NCBI GenBank assembly: GCA_003952965.2
Contig: CM025856.1
Location: 27,351,723-27,415,722 of the forward strand
DNA: 64,000 bases
Origin: Morella rubra
Lineage: Eukaryota > Streptophyta > Magnoliopsida > Fagales > Myricaceae
Direction of reading: 5' to 3'
Part shown: in pieces, positions 41,370 to 54,639 of the stretch
Numbering within the stretch: the stretch's first letter is position 1
Layout of the letters: each line of letters begins with the position of its first letter
Program-made: the position numbers and the translations under genes
Notes under the pieces: generated by a model
Seen by the model: the letters and a program-made list of their open reading frames with translations, nothing else
Told to the model about the DNA's origin: nothing
Databases searched by the model: none

Positions 41370-44300
41370 ATGTCTTCTAGGCCTGAGCTGCAAGCGCCGC
41401 CTGAGATATTCTACGATGATGTTGAGGCTCGGAAATACACCTCCTCCTCTCGTATCATCGAAATTCAGGTACCGTATTGTTCTTCCACTATGTGTTTAGT
41501 TCCTGAGAAATAAAATAAATAAAAGATAGATTAAAAAAAATAAGAATTGGGATCTGTATAATCCATTGTAAGTTGATTTGTATCTGGTATCTATATAAAG
41601 AGTGGCAGATTTTGATTTATTGGCGCCCGAGATTAATGAAAATGAAGTTTGGATAAGTATGACACTTCGTATTTCTGGTCTCTTATGTTGTGTTTTTCTG
41701 AGTAATCATATGGAGGGTGAGTGTGTTATGCTGAATTGGGTAGTTGGGTCTGTTTTGAGAACTAATGATGTTGGTGTGGGCGATGTTAAAAAAGGCGAAG
41801 CTGTCAGAGAGAGCACTGGAGCTTCTTGCTTTGCCTGATGATGGAGTGCCCAGATTGCTCCTCGACATTGGTAAATTTGTTCTCTCTCTCTCTCTCTCTC
41901 TCTGTGCACGCATACACACTTTCGTAGTGAAACATATATAAGTGCGGTTTCATTATAAATGGGTTTCAGTTTGATGAAAAGGGTGTGGAAATATCTTTGC
42001 ATATGGTTCGTTGGATGTTTTACAAGAATGAGGATCAAGAGAGTATACTTGATTCGAAAATAAATGAGTCTTTCTCTATTATGCTCAATTAAAGATGGAG
42101 TTTTAGTAGAATAAGGAAAAGAAAAGGCTCTTTGTCAAATATTTATGCTTTGAAAGTTGATAATCTACCGAGGGATATTGGGATTGAAGCTTTTTCACAT
42201 AAACTGTATTGGATTTATGATTTGGCACTTTGACTGACGGGCTTTCAAATTGTGAACTTCTGATATTGCTCAAGTTCATCAAGTTGCTGATGGTTTTATT
42301 AGCCTTGCCATAGTGTAGTCAGAAATAAATTGTAGACTAAACACACCAGGAAGGTTAACTTTGAAGTTCTGGTTTGCTGAAGGTTGTGGGTCAGGACTTA
42401 GTGGGGAGACTCTCTCTGAGAACGGACACCAATGGATCGGTTTAGATATTTCAGAGTCAATGCTCAGTATGTATTGATTTCAATCTAAGTCGAATCTTCT
42501 CTCTCTCTCTCTCTCTGGGGTTCTTCATTCCATTTGCTTTTCTACTTTATTTGATTAGTTTTTTCTTGAATCCAGATATTGCTTTGGAGCGGGAGGTTGA
42601 GGGTGATCTAATACTTTGGGACATGGGTCAGGTATCTGCCTAAGTTTGAGTTCTGTATATTTTTCAGTTGAAAGCTAGGGTCATTAATGCAAGAGATCAC
42701 CTCTCATAGTTTAGGTTCATACCACCTGTTGTTTCAGTTCAGCATATGATTTCATTTTTCCCCTGGTTACTTTCAGTTTAGGAGAGTCTTGGCCTGAATT
42801 TTATGTGCGATTTCTTGGAAAAAATCTTCATTAGATTTACATTCATTCTTTGGTGAGTCAATCATAGCTATATCGTTTCTCCAGACCATTATTGCAATGT
42901 TGATGCTCTGGATGGTTTTATCTGTGGAAGTTATCACAGTGTATGTTAGATTTACATTCGTTCTATAACTTCATTGGAAGTTATCACGGTGTGTGTTTTC
43001 AATTTTTGCAGGGTCTCGGACTTCGTCCTGGGGTTATAGATGGAGCCATCAGTATCTCCGCTGTTCAGGTTTGCCTTCTTGTTTCGATTAATCCTTTTTT
43101 ACATCAATTGTTGATTGTTATGGTTCTAAAGATGTGGTTGCATCTTCTCGTATACTGTATGTCGCAAATTTTTGCTTCCAAATCATATAGTGTGTTCTGT
43201 TTTCTACCTCGTGCTTGGTTTTTGTGATGTTTCATTTCCACTCGAAAAAGTTTGGAATGCGAATTAGCTGTGCTTTGGTGCTCATATTGATTCTTCTTGT
43301 ATTCATCATATGTAAACCCATCTCATGGCAAGCTTGTCATCGTAAGAAGTTTATTTTAACTTGATTTATGTGCTATGAGAACTTTTTATCTTTGACAAGG
43401 ATAAACGCTACTAGGATAGGGTGTGCCAGGAAAAAATTCTGTGAAGTAATTCTTAGGCTTTGAAGATGTTCTGTACTCTTGCCAGATCCTTAAATCCCGC
43501 CAAATTTGCTTTGTCACTCTATACTCTGTTCCATATCTTTACTGTTTTCTTTTTCTTTTTTTACATAATTTCATTGTCGGATGGGGGTTCTCCATCGAAA
43601 TGTTCTACAAAACCCACTTAGTGTATGGTGCTTATTTTTTTCTCTCGTTTTGACTGGGAATGCAGTGGCTATGCAATGCTGACAAGTCCTGTCATGATCC
43701 ACGATTAAGATTGAAGTATGTTCCCATTCTTATCTTTCATTCTTGTGATAAATGGGAAAATTACAACGAATGCATGCATTGGGGGCTTTTCTCCTCCCTC
43801 TCTCCCTCTTCTTTACGAGATTAGCATGCTTTGTTATATGGTGCTTCTTTTACTGCAGTATTGATATGTTTGGCTTAATCTCTTTTTAGGGCTTTCTTTG
43901 GATCACTATACAGATGCTTAGCCAGGGGAGCGAGAGCAGTGTTGCAAGTGTATCCAGAGAATCTAGCACAGCTTGAATTGATTTTGAGTTTTGCCATGCG
44001 TGCTGGATTTGCTGGTGGTGTGGTTGTGGATTACCCACACAGGTATGCAGAGACTTTTGTATGTCAAAATGGTTGCCTTTCAGAGTAAAAGTCCTTGTAG
44101 CAGACACTAGCTTGAGGCTCTATTTTCTTATTTCCTTATAATATCTGTTTATGGTTGCGATAAAGGTTCACCATTATCCTCACAAACAGACATGCATGAC
44201 ACACAATATCCACTCTCACTTTGTGCTTTCGAGCAAGGAGTTAGTTAAGCCTCATTCTATTTGACGTACTAAGTAGCGTGAATGCAAGCATTCTCAGCAG

Positions 44301-45974
44301 TTGCAGGATCCCTTGAGATCCAGCCATCGCATGGCAGTTCCTAAATATTGTCTAATTTCTTTTTAACTACCCATTCATTGGATCTTTTGCTTACATAGAT
44401 CATTGAACCTTCTAAATATTATGGATAAATTTTGACTTCTACATCTTTCATGATGAGACATGACATGACTTATCTGAGAAAAGGCACAAAGAGTATGTGA
44501 TAAAGCTCACTAAGATTTATATAGACATGGCATTCAGTACATCCTATTTTATGGGACCAAGTCAAAATGCACATTAAATTAAAAGATAGCAACTTCTTAG
44601 TCAGTTAATTGTCCACTTTATTGGCTATGCACCATACCAAGATCATGCCATTATTTTTTCTTACTAGTGCAATGTGCCACAGTAGTATTCTGCTGCAAAG
44701 ACTTTTTATTTAGAGTTTGTTCGGTTTTTTTACATTCTAAGACTTTTTTGAATCCTGAGAATACATAAACGAACATGTTTTTTAACATCACTTAAAAACA
44801 ACTACAGCACGCATACCAATAAAGTTAACATCACCTAAAAATTCTCAAAACACAAAAAATTCTCACAAAACACACTAACCGAACATCTACTTAGTTTACA
44901 TCTTGTATACTCAAATGTTACCCTGCCCACAACTTTTAAGTAGTCCCTTTTTTTCTTAGGGATAAATCCAAAATCCGTCCCTGTGGTTTACCATTTTATC
45001 TGATTAGTCGTTGGGTTTTAAAATCCATCAAATTGGTCCATGGGGTTTAAAATTCATCAGGACTTTAGTCCTTCCATGACCCTTCAAATATGATGAATTT
45101 TAAAGTCGAGGGACTAATAAAGATAAAATGATATGCCACAGGGACAAAATTGGCATTTATCCCTTTTTCTTAACCATTAGCTTACTTCTTCCAAACAGGG
45201 GTGGGGAAAATTGGACTGGTTATAACTGCTGAAGATGTGAACTTTTTGAGCATGTGTACAGCGGCTACCATTTCTTTGGTTAGGAGTATGCAGTTGCTAA
45301 ATTCACTTAAAAATGGAAATAAAACATCTCAAGTTCATCCTAGTTGCATGTTCCTCCAGAATCTTCTATTGTTCACTAACATGAGCATGGTTGTCTTATA
45401 ACAGTTCTAAGAGCAGAAAAGAATACCTTGTCCTTACTTGTGGTCCGCCATCAATAAGTACATCTGTTCCCATGGGAAAAGATGAAGATGGAGAGAGTTG
45501 CTCCAATGATGAGAGTAGTGATGATGAAGAAAATCAGACGGTGAGTTCGCATGGCACCATTTTTATTAACTTATGGATTATTCTGTTTTGGGGCTTTCTC
45601 TAGTGTTCGTACTCAAGTGTATGGGATTGCTGATGACAGCACTCTCCACATCTTTGTAATGCTGTTTGTTCCATAGACCATTGTCTTCCCTATGGATTCA
45701 TAAATCTGAATTGCTATGTTTCCCTCTGTACAGTCCTAAAGTTGCCGAACCTTGATTTTGTGTTCATTTGTCTCAGCAAATTTTATATCCATTTTATTTT
45801 GTCATGTAGGTCTGCATCTCAGACAGACACAGACCCAGGAAAAAGCAGAAAATAAGCAAGAGAGGAAGGGGAAAAGAATGGATACTGCGGAAAAAGGAAC
45901 AGAGGAGGAGAAGAGGAGATGAAGTGCCTTCAGATTCAAAATACACAGCTCGAAAACGAAAGCCTCACTTCTGA
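41370..45974 (+). CDS. RID2: 18S rRNA (guanine-N7)-methyltransferase RID2 / BUD23 homolog
   Basis: SAM-dependent methyltransferase that modifies 18S rRNA and supports 40S maturation, acting in nucleus and nucleolus with a TRM112-type partner in other eukaryotes. Nine exons: 41370-41468, 41795-41870, 42383-42466, 42576-42631, 43012-43068, 43666-43715, 43890-44042, 45405-45540, 45810-45974; phases close to 291 aa (289 in Arabidopsis by memory). The N-terminus [12 protein letters not shown] is diagnostic. SAM motif I is LLDIGCGSG (G59-G63), then QWIGLDIS and [12 protein letters not shown]. The C-terminus has an acidic run (ESSDDEEN) and the basic, WBS-type tail with [11 protein letters not shown] and ARKRKPHF. 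The second intron's acceptor (TTAAAAAAG) is purine-rich and unusual but the only one giving the conserved frame. Intron 7 holds a MITE. The gene looks functional. Confidence 0.96.
44959..45163. mobile_element. Mutator-type MITE in RID2 intron 7
   Basis: A 205-bp element with inverted ends (GGGATAAATCC and GGCATTTATCCC). The arms match over much of their length around GTCCCTGTGG and its complement CCACAGGGAC. A perfect 9-bp duplication, TTTTTCTTA, flanks it at 44950-44958 and 45164-45172. A 9-bp target duplication points to the Mutator superfamily. There is no coding capacity. Confidence 0.8.
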
Positions 45975-48087
45975 TCTGTTACACCGGGCCTAAATTGCGT
46001 ACGTTAAGGGGTTCTCTCACAGTGCTTGCATATATAGGAGCCCAGATATGGTGTTCCTGTCGAAGCTTTTTGAGACTTGATGAATATCAGTTGTGCGTGG
46101 GGGGTCGGTTGTGATTAAAGTAATAACTCTCCTATTTTGTAACTACTTTCTTCCTTTAGAAGTGTTTCTGAAGCTCTCCATTGCTAGTAAACTGAGAAGA
46201 CACTAACCAAATTTCTTCAACTGCTACGTGTGAAGATGAATTTCAAGATAAAAAAATTATCCAAGTTGTAAACAAAACTGCTTTCACTTAATATAGAACT
46301 CGGGTAACCTTTCCATTACTCGTTTCTAGCATTTACATCATTCAAGAACAAATGATAAAAGTTTAATTTCACCGCTACAAGGTATACTGTCGTCTAGGGA
46401 ACTCGTACGAAGTGTTGTTTTTCAGGTCACCTCTATTTCTACGCGATTTTGTTACTCTCTCTTCTGGCTAAACGGTAAAAAAAACAAATAAAATGCCACC
46501 CACCAACTGGCGTTCTAAATACAGCACCATAGCCAAAGAGACGCAAAAATGGATGCAAGAATAAATGGTAAACGACAAAGCAAAAGCCAGCCACCTATTG
46601 GCTATCTATTTACCGCACTGTAGCCACAAAGGTGTGAGAAGGGTTGACAGATTGATGATCTTGTCGGTACCGTGTTCGCATTCCCCGCAATTGTTCGAAC
46701 AAGACGATCTTCGGCAAAGTTAAGACTAGCTAAATTCAAAAATAATCAAGTCGACTTCGCAGCAGGATACATCATAACAGTTACTTTCTACTGAGCTAGA
46801 CAGAACCTTGACCGTATACTACCCAAGATGAAAGAGAGCGATGACACAGATAACACTTCGGGCGGAGATAACACCTGAGTTGCTCCAAACGTAAAACAGA
46901 CTGGCCTGGAAACAGAAAATGTATTAGAGTACTAACAACACAACCGGATCTTTTGAAAACCACACACTGCATGACCCATCCAGTAAATTTTACAGCTTAG
47001 GAAGGATTTCCTCCCAAATAATTACCTTTGCATTGCCATCTAAACCAATCACCCTACAGTAACGATATAACAACATACTGTTTGTAATGTACATATATTC
47101 AGTCACTTTACAACATGGACTTTACTAGTGATTGATTGAGTTGAAGCTTCCTGAGGTACAAGCTACCAAATCGCATAAATTAAACCACAGGACGGCCTTC
47201 TTGAGAAGCATGTATGCAACCTCATGCTTTTCCTTTCTCTCCACTGATGCGAGGAATCTATGCCATAGCAGCAGAGTCAAGAGACCTGAATGATTCCTCC
47301 CACTTCTGGCATCATGATCCAGATGCAGGATTTTCTGCACAAGGAGAGAAACAAAGGCAATATGAGATGCAACTCAATTGGGAAAGTGATATAGCCCTCG
47401 GAGGAAATTCAACAGCTACAAGAGTCGGCAATCATGTATGGACAAGACAAAGGTGAAGTCCGTGAGTTAGATTTAGTTGTGGTTGCAGAAAAACACTATC
47501 ATGTCATCAATCGATATTTGATTTCTCTCTTCTACATCAGATTCAAAACGACCCAACCAAACCATAGAAATACAGCCCTTCACCGTAGAACTGCCTTCTG
47601 CTTAACTCAAGCTATCGGAGTACCTTGAGAATTATAATAAGGAAACTAAACCATAACTAACAAAAAATGAAAATCATCAGTTTCTCCCATTCCAAGACCC
47701 TTCTTCAGCCCATGGCCATTTACCTTGCCTGGTGTTTGTTTTTGTGCATTGATCTTCATTCCACCAGCAATGCTCATCAGGTATAGGTCTCGCCAAATGC
47801 TTTTCTTATCCAAAGTTGAAATCAATTAAGCAAAAGGAGATGATGATGTTTAAGAAAATCAAACACACAGAAAATTAACCTTTACCACAGGGAAGTCATG
47901 CACCAGTGCCAGAGATTAGAGATTTGTAAATTGAATTTAAACTTGACGTAAATTGACAATTAGAATGATCCAGCAAGAATGTTTAAATGCAAGTCTTTTG
48001 GCTAGTGGGTTCAGACAAACATATTGGGCTGATCATCAAAAAGACTGCCACTACTATAGAAGTGCATTGTAGTTTTCTTTTGTCTCT
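45975..48087. other. Tail-to-tail region: RID2 3' UTR and probable Pumilio 3' UTR
   Basis: The genes on either side converge. The first few hundred bases should be RID2's 3' UTR. Minus-strand stretches at about 47100-47350 and 47680-47800 are less AT-rich, with splice-like signals (a CCTTGTGCAG acceptor ending at about 47340), and could be spliced 3' UTR exons of the Pumilio gene. The open frame 47125-47340 (-) matches no family I know. Confidence 0.35.
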
Positions 48088-51000
48088 CTAAATGTACGCA
48101 CCTTCTCCAAATAGCTGTTCAGATCGTGCAACAATGTGTTTCCCGTAAGTGTACTTCTTCAAAGCGTGAGCATGAACTCTCACACGACTTAGCAATATAG
48201 CCCGCTGATTATCAGAACAAAGTTCAAGAATCTTTTGGACCACGTAATTTGCAAATTGGTCTTTCATCATTGTCTACAAGAATTTTCAAATATTAGAAAA
48301 CAAGAAAGCACACACAAAACTCATAAATTCATAATGCAAAGTATATCAAACGCAAAATAGTCCTAACAATTCATATAAACTACATATCACCACATCTAGA
48401 AACGTTAAAAGACTATCCTAATAACATGGTGACAACCCTAGCTGATTACGGATTGACAATTTACAACATGACAAGGAGAGGCAGACATCTTTACTTCTTC
48501 TTGTTTCATTTATCACACTTCACTTGTTATATGATGAAAGGTAACCAAAGATTTCTAATACCTATTCCTTTTACATATAAACTATCTAATGAAAGGCTTC
48601 CCAAGCACACTTCATACATTGGCTAAAAGTACAGTTACAACACCATAGTCACAGACAAAGCTAACGTTTTGATGTTTCAGTCTCTATCAAGCAAGCTCAA
48701 CATACCAATTGTCTTCTGAACAGTACGAAGCAGTTTTTAAATGCCGATCGTAGTTGCGGACAGAAGAACGAGTTTGTTACCTTTCTATAGGTTCTAATTT
48801 GAGGGAAGATTTTCTCAATTTTGACTTCTATAGAAAGCTTTGCACCATTTGATAAAGGGTAAAATTTAAAAACAAGCAGAAGAATCAGATGAACATGCAT
48901 ACATCCATAGGACATTGATTCTTCCGTTAAAGAAAGCTTTTTTGCCATCAGCCATGATTCTCATTTTCCTAGTATAAACAAAATAGATGTTACCATCACC
49001 AAGAGAAAGGCACAAACAGAAACATCTAAACACAATCCCAGAATCTATAATACTACTTTCAAGAGAGTAGCAGCCATGCATGCATAAATATCTAAAACGT
49101 CTTACTAGAATATAGGATAAGATGCATAATGAAAACAAAACAATCAATACCAAATACAAATGAGTGTATTAATGCTTATAAACTACATATCCTCTATCAT
49201 TTCCAGAACATTTGTATTTATCACAACCTCAGGAGAATAACTCCATTACCTGTTTTTTTTTTTCTTCTTTTGCACAGGCAGAGTATTCAAATGACTAATA
49301 TGCACAACATAAACCCATGCTTTAACTAGACTTACCAATAAATTGTCCGATCCTTCATTAGGCCCAAAAATCTCTCCAATTAATAGTTCTCGTTCAGCTG
49401 GGCCACCATACTCCAAACATTTCTCAACAACGTTTGAAGCAAATTTATGCTGGCTCAGTTGTACAATATGTCCTGACAACTTGCTTATAATCTGACTTCT
49501 TTCGTGAGGCTTTCCTCTTTCCAATACATGCTGATATAAATCAACAGAAGCATTGCATTACCATCCAACATTCCACCATAGAAGAAAGGAAAATAAATCC
49601 AGGTATACACCTTGAAACGGAAAATAAATACATTTTTTTTTCATAATTTTTTGTCTGTTTCAGGGATCTGATATGTATGGTCATTTATACCAAGCATTGT
49701 TCCTATCTGGAACTTTTAGTTAATCAGCAGAGGAGCAACAAATCTCTCCAGCTCTCTATTGAGCAAAATGTGCTACTTACATATACCCCAATAGAACAGT
49801 TAACTGGTGCCACATCAATCAGTTGGATATCACAAGATGATTTTTAGCTACTATTTCTATACAAACTCCCATCTGGAAAGGATTGTATAAGGCAATACAA
49901 GTTAGTTTTAAGAGATCAAGAACTGATAGTCCTTAAAAGAACCTAAAATGATCCAAGGCATTTAATGTTAAAAAGACCGAGAACCTATAATATGTAAAAG
50001 CCACCTAAGACCATATACAACATTTAGTTGTTGTGCTCATTCTTCTATTTCATTGGCAAACTCCATTTTGGGTCAGTCTATGACATATCAACACTACACT
50101 AATGACACAAGGATAAAAATGCCTCCAAGAACCTCCACTGCGCATGTATAAGTCATAAATGGCAGTTTAATGCACCACAGGAGAGACAGGGAGACAAATG
50201 AAGACAGAGACAGATGACGAACTTTGAAAGTATCCCACAGCTCTAACAAAAGAAACTAACCTGAGTAACATAATTGCCATACTGGTCCTGAGCAAGAGCA
50301 CAAACGGACTCCAAGATTTCATCCACTATAAACTGACATTGGAGTTCATCTGTACAATGCTCTAGAACTCTCTGCAGGAAACCACATGAAACAGCTTTTT
50401 AGTGCTATGCTAACAATCAGATGAAAAACAGAAGAGGAAGCGTATCCATCACTAAAGTTTAACATTACCTGTATGACCCGGCACCCATAAGGATGCATGG
50501 AAAGTACCGCAACTTGACCACGAAAAGCAGATATGATAAACCCAATCTTCTCAGTTGGAATGCTCTCAATGCACTTTTGTATTACATGATTCCCATTTTG
50601 ATCACGAACACATCTCATAATATGTCCATCCAGCTCTCGAACAAGCTGTGCTTTCTGTTCAAGCTCGATAACGTCAAGTGCCTGAAACAGCATAGCCTCA
50701 AGATTAGTATATCTTTGAAATTGAAAACAGAAGGAAAAGGAAACTGGATGTGTGCCAGTGGGACCAATATGTTTAAATTACTCTAGATTTTCAAACTTAT
50801 CCCCTTTTTCCAGTTCCTTTTTTAGGATATCTACAAAGTCGGCTAGTTTTCCTCTTTGACAATAAGGTAAAAGTCGTATGGCAGGAAAGATCAAGAACAT
50901 CCACAGAGATTAGATTAGATATATGCAACACTGCATCAATTCAAAACAACTCCTATAAATGCATACAGAGTTATATTAACACAGCAGGGCCACATAAGTG

Positions 51001-53652
51001 AATACAAAAACAGACGTGCCTTTTGGATCACACGGCAGCCGTACATCTGCAGACTTAGGGGCAGAACCTGACTGGTGAGTTGATTAGCAAGTTCCTTCCT
51101 CTGCTCAGGGCTTCCATACTCAAAGAACTGAAGAGCACAGGAGAACGAGTAAAAAGGCAGTAGCAATATTAAGAGAACAATCATATTAGGAATATGCTTG
51201 CAGAAAATTGTTTACATATTTAAAACATACCTTCTGAATAACATAGTTACCAAAAACATCAGTCATTAACTTGGAAGCATGAGGAAGAACTTCATTAAAT
51301 ACAGATGCCTTCTCTTCAATGCTACAGTTTTCCAACTTCTGCTGAATAAATCGACTCCCGTGTTGATCAGCACTGGAGTTAGAAATCCATAATGACTTAC
51401 TATCAAATGCAAAGAAATAAAGTATCATATCTTAAAAGTACATTGAACAGTATGTAACTTGCCTGAATTCCACAATATGTCCTCCAATATCAGACAGCTC
51501 AAATCTGCGACCTTTGCCTGATTTCAACTCTTCGAGAAAATTATATATTTTGGGGTCATCAAAACTCTCAAAGCCTCTTTGACCTTGCCATACAGGATAT
51601 ATGCCAGCATTTCTACCAGAACCCAGAGGATATCTCGTTTCATTTCTGCCCCCAGTCACACCAGTCCCACCATTAGGTGATCCTGGTAAAACAGGACTAG
51701 CAAGTGGTGTGTTTGGGTATGGCATCAGAAAACCCAAGTTTTGCGGGCTCCCAAAATAATTAGAACCTCTTCTGGGGTTTAAATTATTCAGGCCTCCATT
51801 TGTCTGATGGAATTTATGGTCATCCAAATAACGAGCAACATGGGTTCCTTTCTGTGAATCAAGAGTTCTAACCTCTCTCCCAATATCAACACCACCTCTG
51901 GATGCCAATGGATCAAATTGACCAGAAATAGCACTGTAAGAGTCACCATAAAGCTGTTGATGGTATTGCATATACACAGGATCACTAAGTGGCGGTTGTA
52001 GTGGAAAACTAAACTGTCCATACAACTTGCTTAAGTGTTGCATATCGCTCCATGCGCTATACTTCCCCCAGTTGAAATCCCAGATGTTTGAGCTGCATAG
52101 CTTGGACCAGCAGTTCCATCAACAACAACAGGAACAGCACCAGGAGGAGGATACCCAGGAACATATGGAGGAACAGCTGCAGGATTCAAAGCATACCCAC
52201 CCACATACTGTGGCGAATATAAGCCTGGGGCTGGCAGATTAGAGTAGAAAGGATTTGCTGAAGTCATATAGGCCGCTGCAGTTGCATAGAGTGGAGGAGT
52301 GAACCCAGATGACTGTAATACTGGTTGCACGTCAGCCGTAAACTTGCTGGGATTATGGAGAAACTGATCCACACCGATGTATGCGCAGTTTACACCTTGA
52401 GATATCACTTGAGACTTGTTCGTTTGAAATTGAGAAAAATTGCTGGGTTGTTGGTGTACCTGGTGTTGCAACAAATTATTCTGGTGGCTATGGTGCCATT
52501 GCTCTTGATTCTTTTGAATTTCTGGAGTTGGACGATTAGACATATTAAGAACCTTCATTCCAGATTCAATAATGGCAACATCCAAATCATTTACATCAGC
52601 GCTTCCTGTATGACCATGAGATGATGAGCTTGAAACAGGGCCAGCCAAAGGATCAGAATTTGATGGTACCCTTCTATCAACTACACCAATAGTTGATGTG
52701 ACGCCATTTGATGAGCTAATAACAGGATCACACAAGGAACTGGAATCAGCATCGTGGTCAACTGCTTCCTCCACTACTTCATGGCTTAGCAAGTTAGACT
52801 GACTATATACAGGTGATGGAGTGCGGGGAAAATCTTCCTGCAAATTCAAGAAAATAAATAAAATATTCAAGTATTACAATTTTGAAGACAAACATAGAAG
52901 CACATTTGGCTCACTTTCAAGCCACTCCAGAGTTTTCCATCCCCATAAAAAATTAGGAGGTTTTGATGCGTTAAATATTTGTCAGATTTCTAGACATGAA
53001 ATATTCAAAAGTATCAAATCCTCACCTGTATTAAATCCACCACATTTTTGTGTTGGCCAGCCAATGAAGCCACATCCTGCCCAGACCATAACCCACTTTT
53101 CCCATCTATCCAGTCATCAGAAGGCCTCTGGGGTGAATGATCATCTTCAGACTCTTCATATTGTGTAGAAAGCATTCCATGAGACATATGCAACGAACTG
53201 TTCCCACTATCATCCACGGAAGTCAATGCCCAGTTGTTTCCAAAGCTACCAATACAGTTCTCTGGTGAGATAAATGGGGTCTTCCTCCTAGGGTTTAGGT
53301 TGACATTGGAGCAGTAATAAGCCAACTTAGCTGGATCAGCACGCAGTTGTTCCTCAGACTCGTAGTTCTGAATACCGCTATTTAGACTAGCCAAGCTTCC
53401 ATTTGAGTTGTAGGCCTGCTGGGACAAAAGATTATCCATGGACAAAAATGAGCCTTCCATGCTTGGGGGTGCACTTCCACTTCGATTAGGGACAACATCC
53501 CTCCGCCTGCCATGAAACCTATGGCCCTTCAGCAGCAATCCCAACTCCTCCACTGCCACACTTGCAGACGATGCTGCGAATGTCGCAGCCTCCTGATGGG
53601 AGGGCCATTTTCCACTTGTTTCTGACATTCTAATTGGACTTTCCGTCGCCAT
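48088..53652 (-). CDS. Pumilio-family RNA-binding protein, APUM5/6-like, with an apparent frameshift
   Basis: Cytoplasmic PUF protein regulating mRNA stability and translation. Minus-strand exons, 5' to 3': 53652-53026, 52837-51463, 51372-51231, 51127-51020, 50681-50469, 50371-50261, 49530-49336, 48273-48088. The start gives the APUM5/6-like N-terminus ([25 protein letters not shown]). Eight PUF repeats carry recognition residues SRxxQ, NYxxQ, CRxxQ, NHxxQ, CRxxQ, NYxxQ, SNxxE and NYxxQ, the classical code for UGUANAUA. Near 52046-52049 the frame breaks: the upstream frame ends at a TAA (52031) after 477 residues, while the conserved protein continues in another frame from [10 protein letters not shown]. 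Restoring one base makes the total 985 codons in phase. Introns after exons 2 and 4 appear to use GC donors. Either a sequencing error or a recent null allele. Confidence 0.9.
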
Positions 53653-53653
53653 G

Positions 53654-54537
53654 CTACAAGAAGATTAATATCCTTCTATCTGTTATAGTATCATCAAGAA
53701 ACCTCACATGGTCTCCTGAAAGCCACCATTTTGTTTCAATTTGGTGGGGAATTTTGCAAATAGATTACATTGAAAAACGGAGAGAGAGAGTATAATGCAA
53801 GATAAGATTGCACAACATACTACAATTACATGAAACCGCTGTTAGAGAACAGTAAGTGGGTCTATAGCAGCAAAACCTTTAAAAAGGAATAATTTAGCAG
53901 CGGAGAGGTACAGAAATAATTACGTCCAACTAACTCATCAAATACCATACTGTGCGTTTTTCCCTCTATAATTGAAAGGGATCAAGACCAACACAACAAC
54001 ATATTTTCAATCCCGAGATGAGCAAAACTTACAGAAACTTGTGCGCGTGCACTTCAAAGTCTAGCCTAGGCAGTCCACAGTATATGCTCACTAGCTAAAT
54101 ACACTCAAAGATAACACTCCACCAGCAGAATATAAGCTTCGACCTGTGTTTCGTTGCTAAAAAGATATAACAAAACGCCGGGAATACACACTTTCCTCAG
54201 TTCAGTCAATTCCTCCCAAAATCAAAACATTTTTCAGACAAAAGACTAAATAAAACCCTTGACACCCAAAATTAAACACAAAAAATCACCACCTAGAGCA
54301 ACCTCCTCAATACGAGAGTTCCTGGCCACACGGACATCGCGAAACCAATTCAAGCACATAGAAAAACCTGGGGAAGAACCTATTAAAATTCAAGCATTCA
54401 TACGCACAGAAATAGTCAAAAAAGGTACCGATATATAGTTGCAGAACTGATAGCAAGACAAAAGGTTGCAACTTTGAAACCCTAGCAACACTATTGCCGA
54501 CAACATAGTTTTGAGCTAATGGCGAAGATTCTCTTAC
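53654..54537 (-). other. 5' UTR intron of the Pumilio gene
   Basis: On the minus strand a strong donor, TTG/GTAAGAG, lies at 54538/54537, and an acceptor, TCTTGTAG, ends one base before the ATG codon's preceding C at 53653. The leader exon upstream includes a GA repeat at about 54585-54602. Introns immediately before the start codon are common in plant Pumilio genes; this one is inferred from splice signals only. Confidence 0.6.
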
Positions 54538-54584
54538 CAAGAAACCGATGGGGAAGATTCACTGTTTCGAACCCTAGATTTTTT

Positions 54585-54602
54585 CGAGAGAGAGAGAGAG
54601 AT
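54585..54602. repeat. (GA)n microsatellite near the Pumilio transcription start
   Basis: A GAGAGA run (CT-rich on the transcribed strand) in the probable 5' leader of the minus-strand Pumilio gene, next to ACCCTAGA, which is telo-box-like. Confidence 0.75.
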
Positions 54603-54639
54603 AGAGCTGACTCTACAATGATTTTATTTGGGTCAGAGT

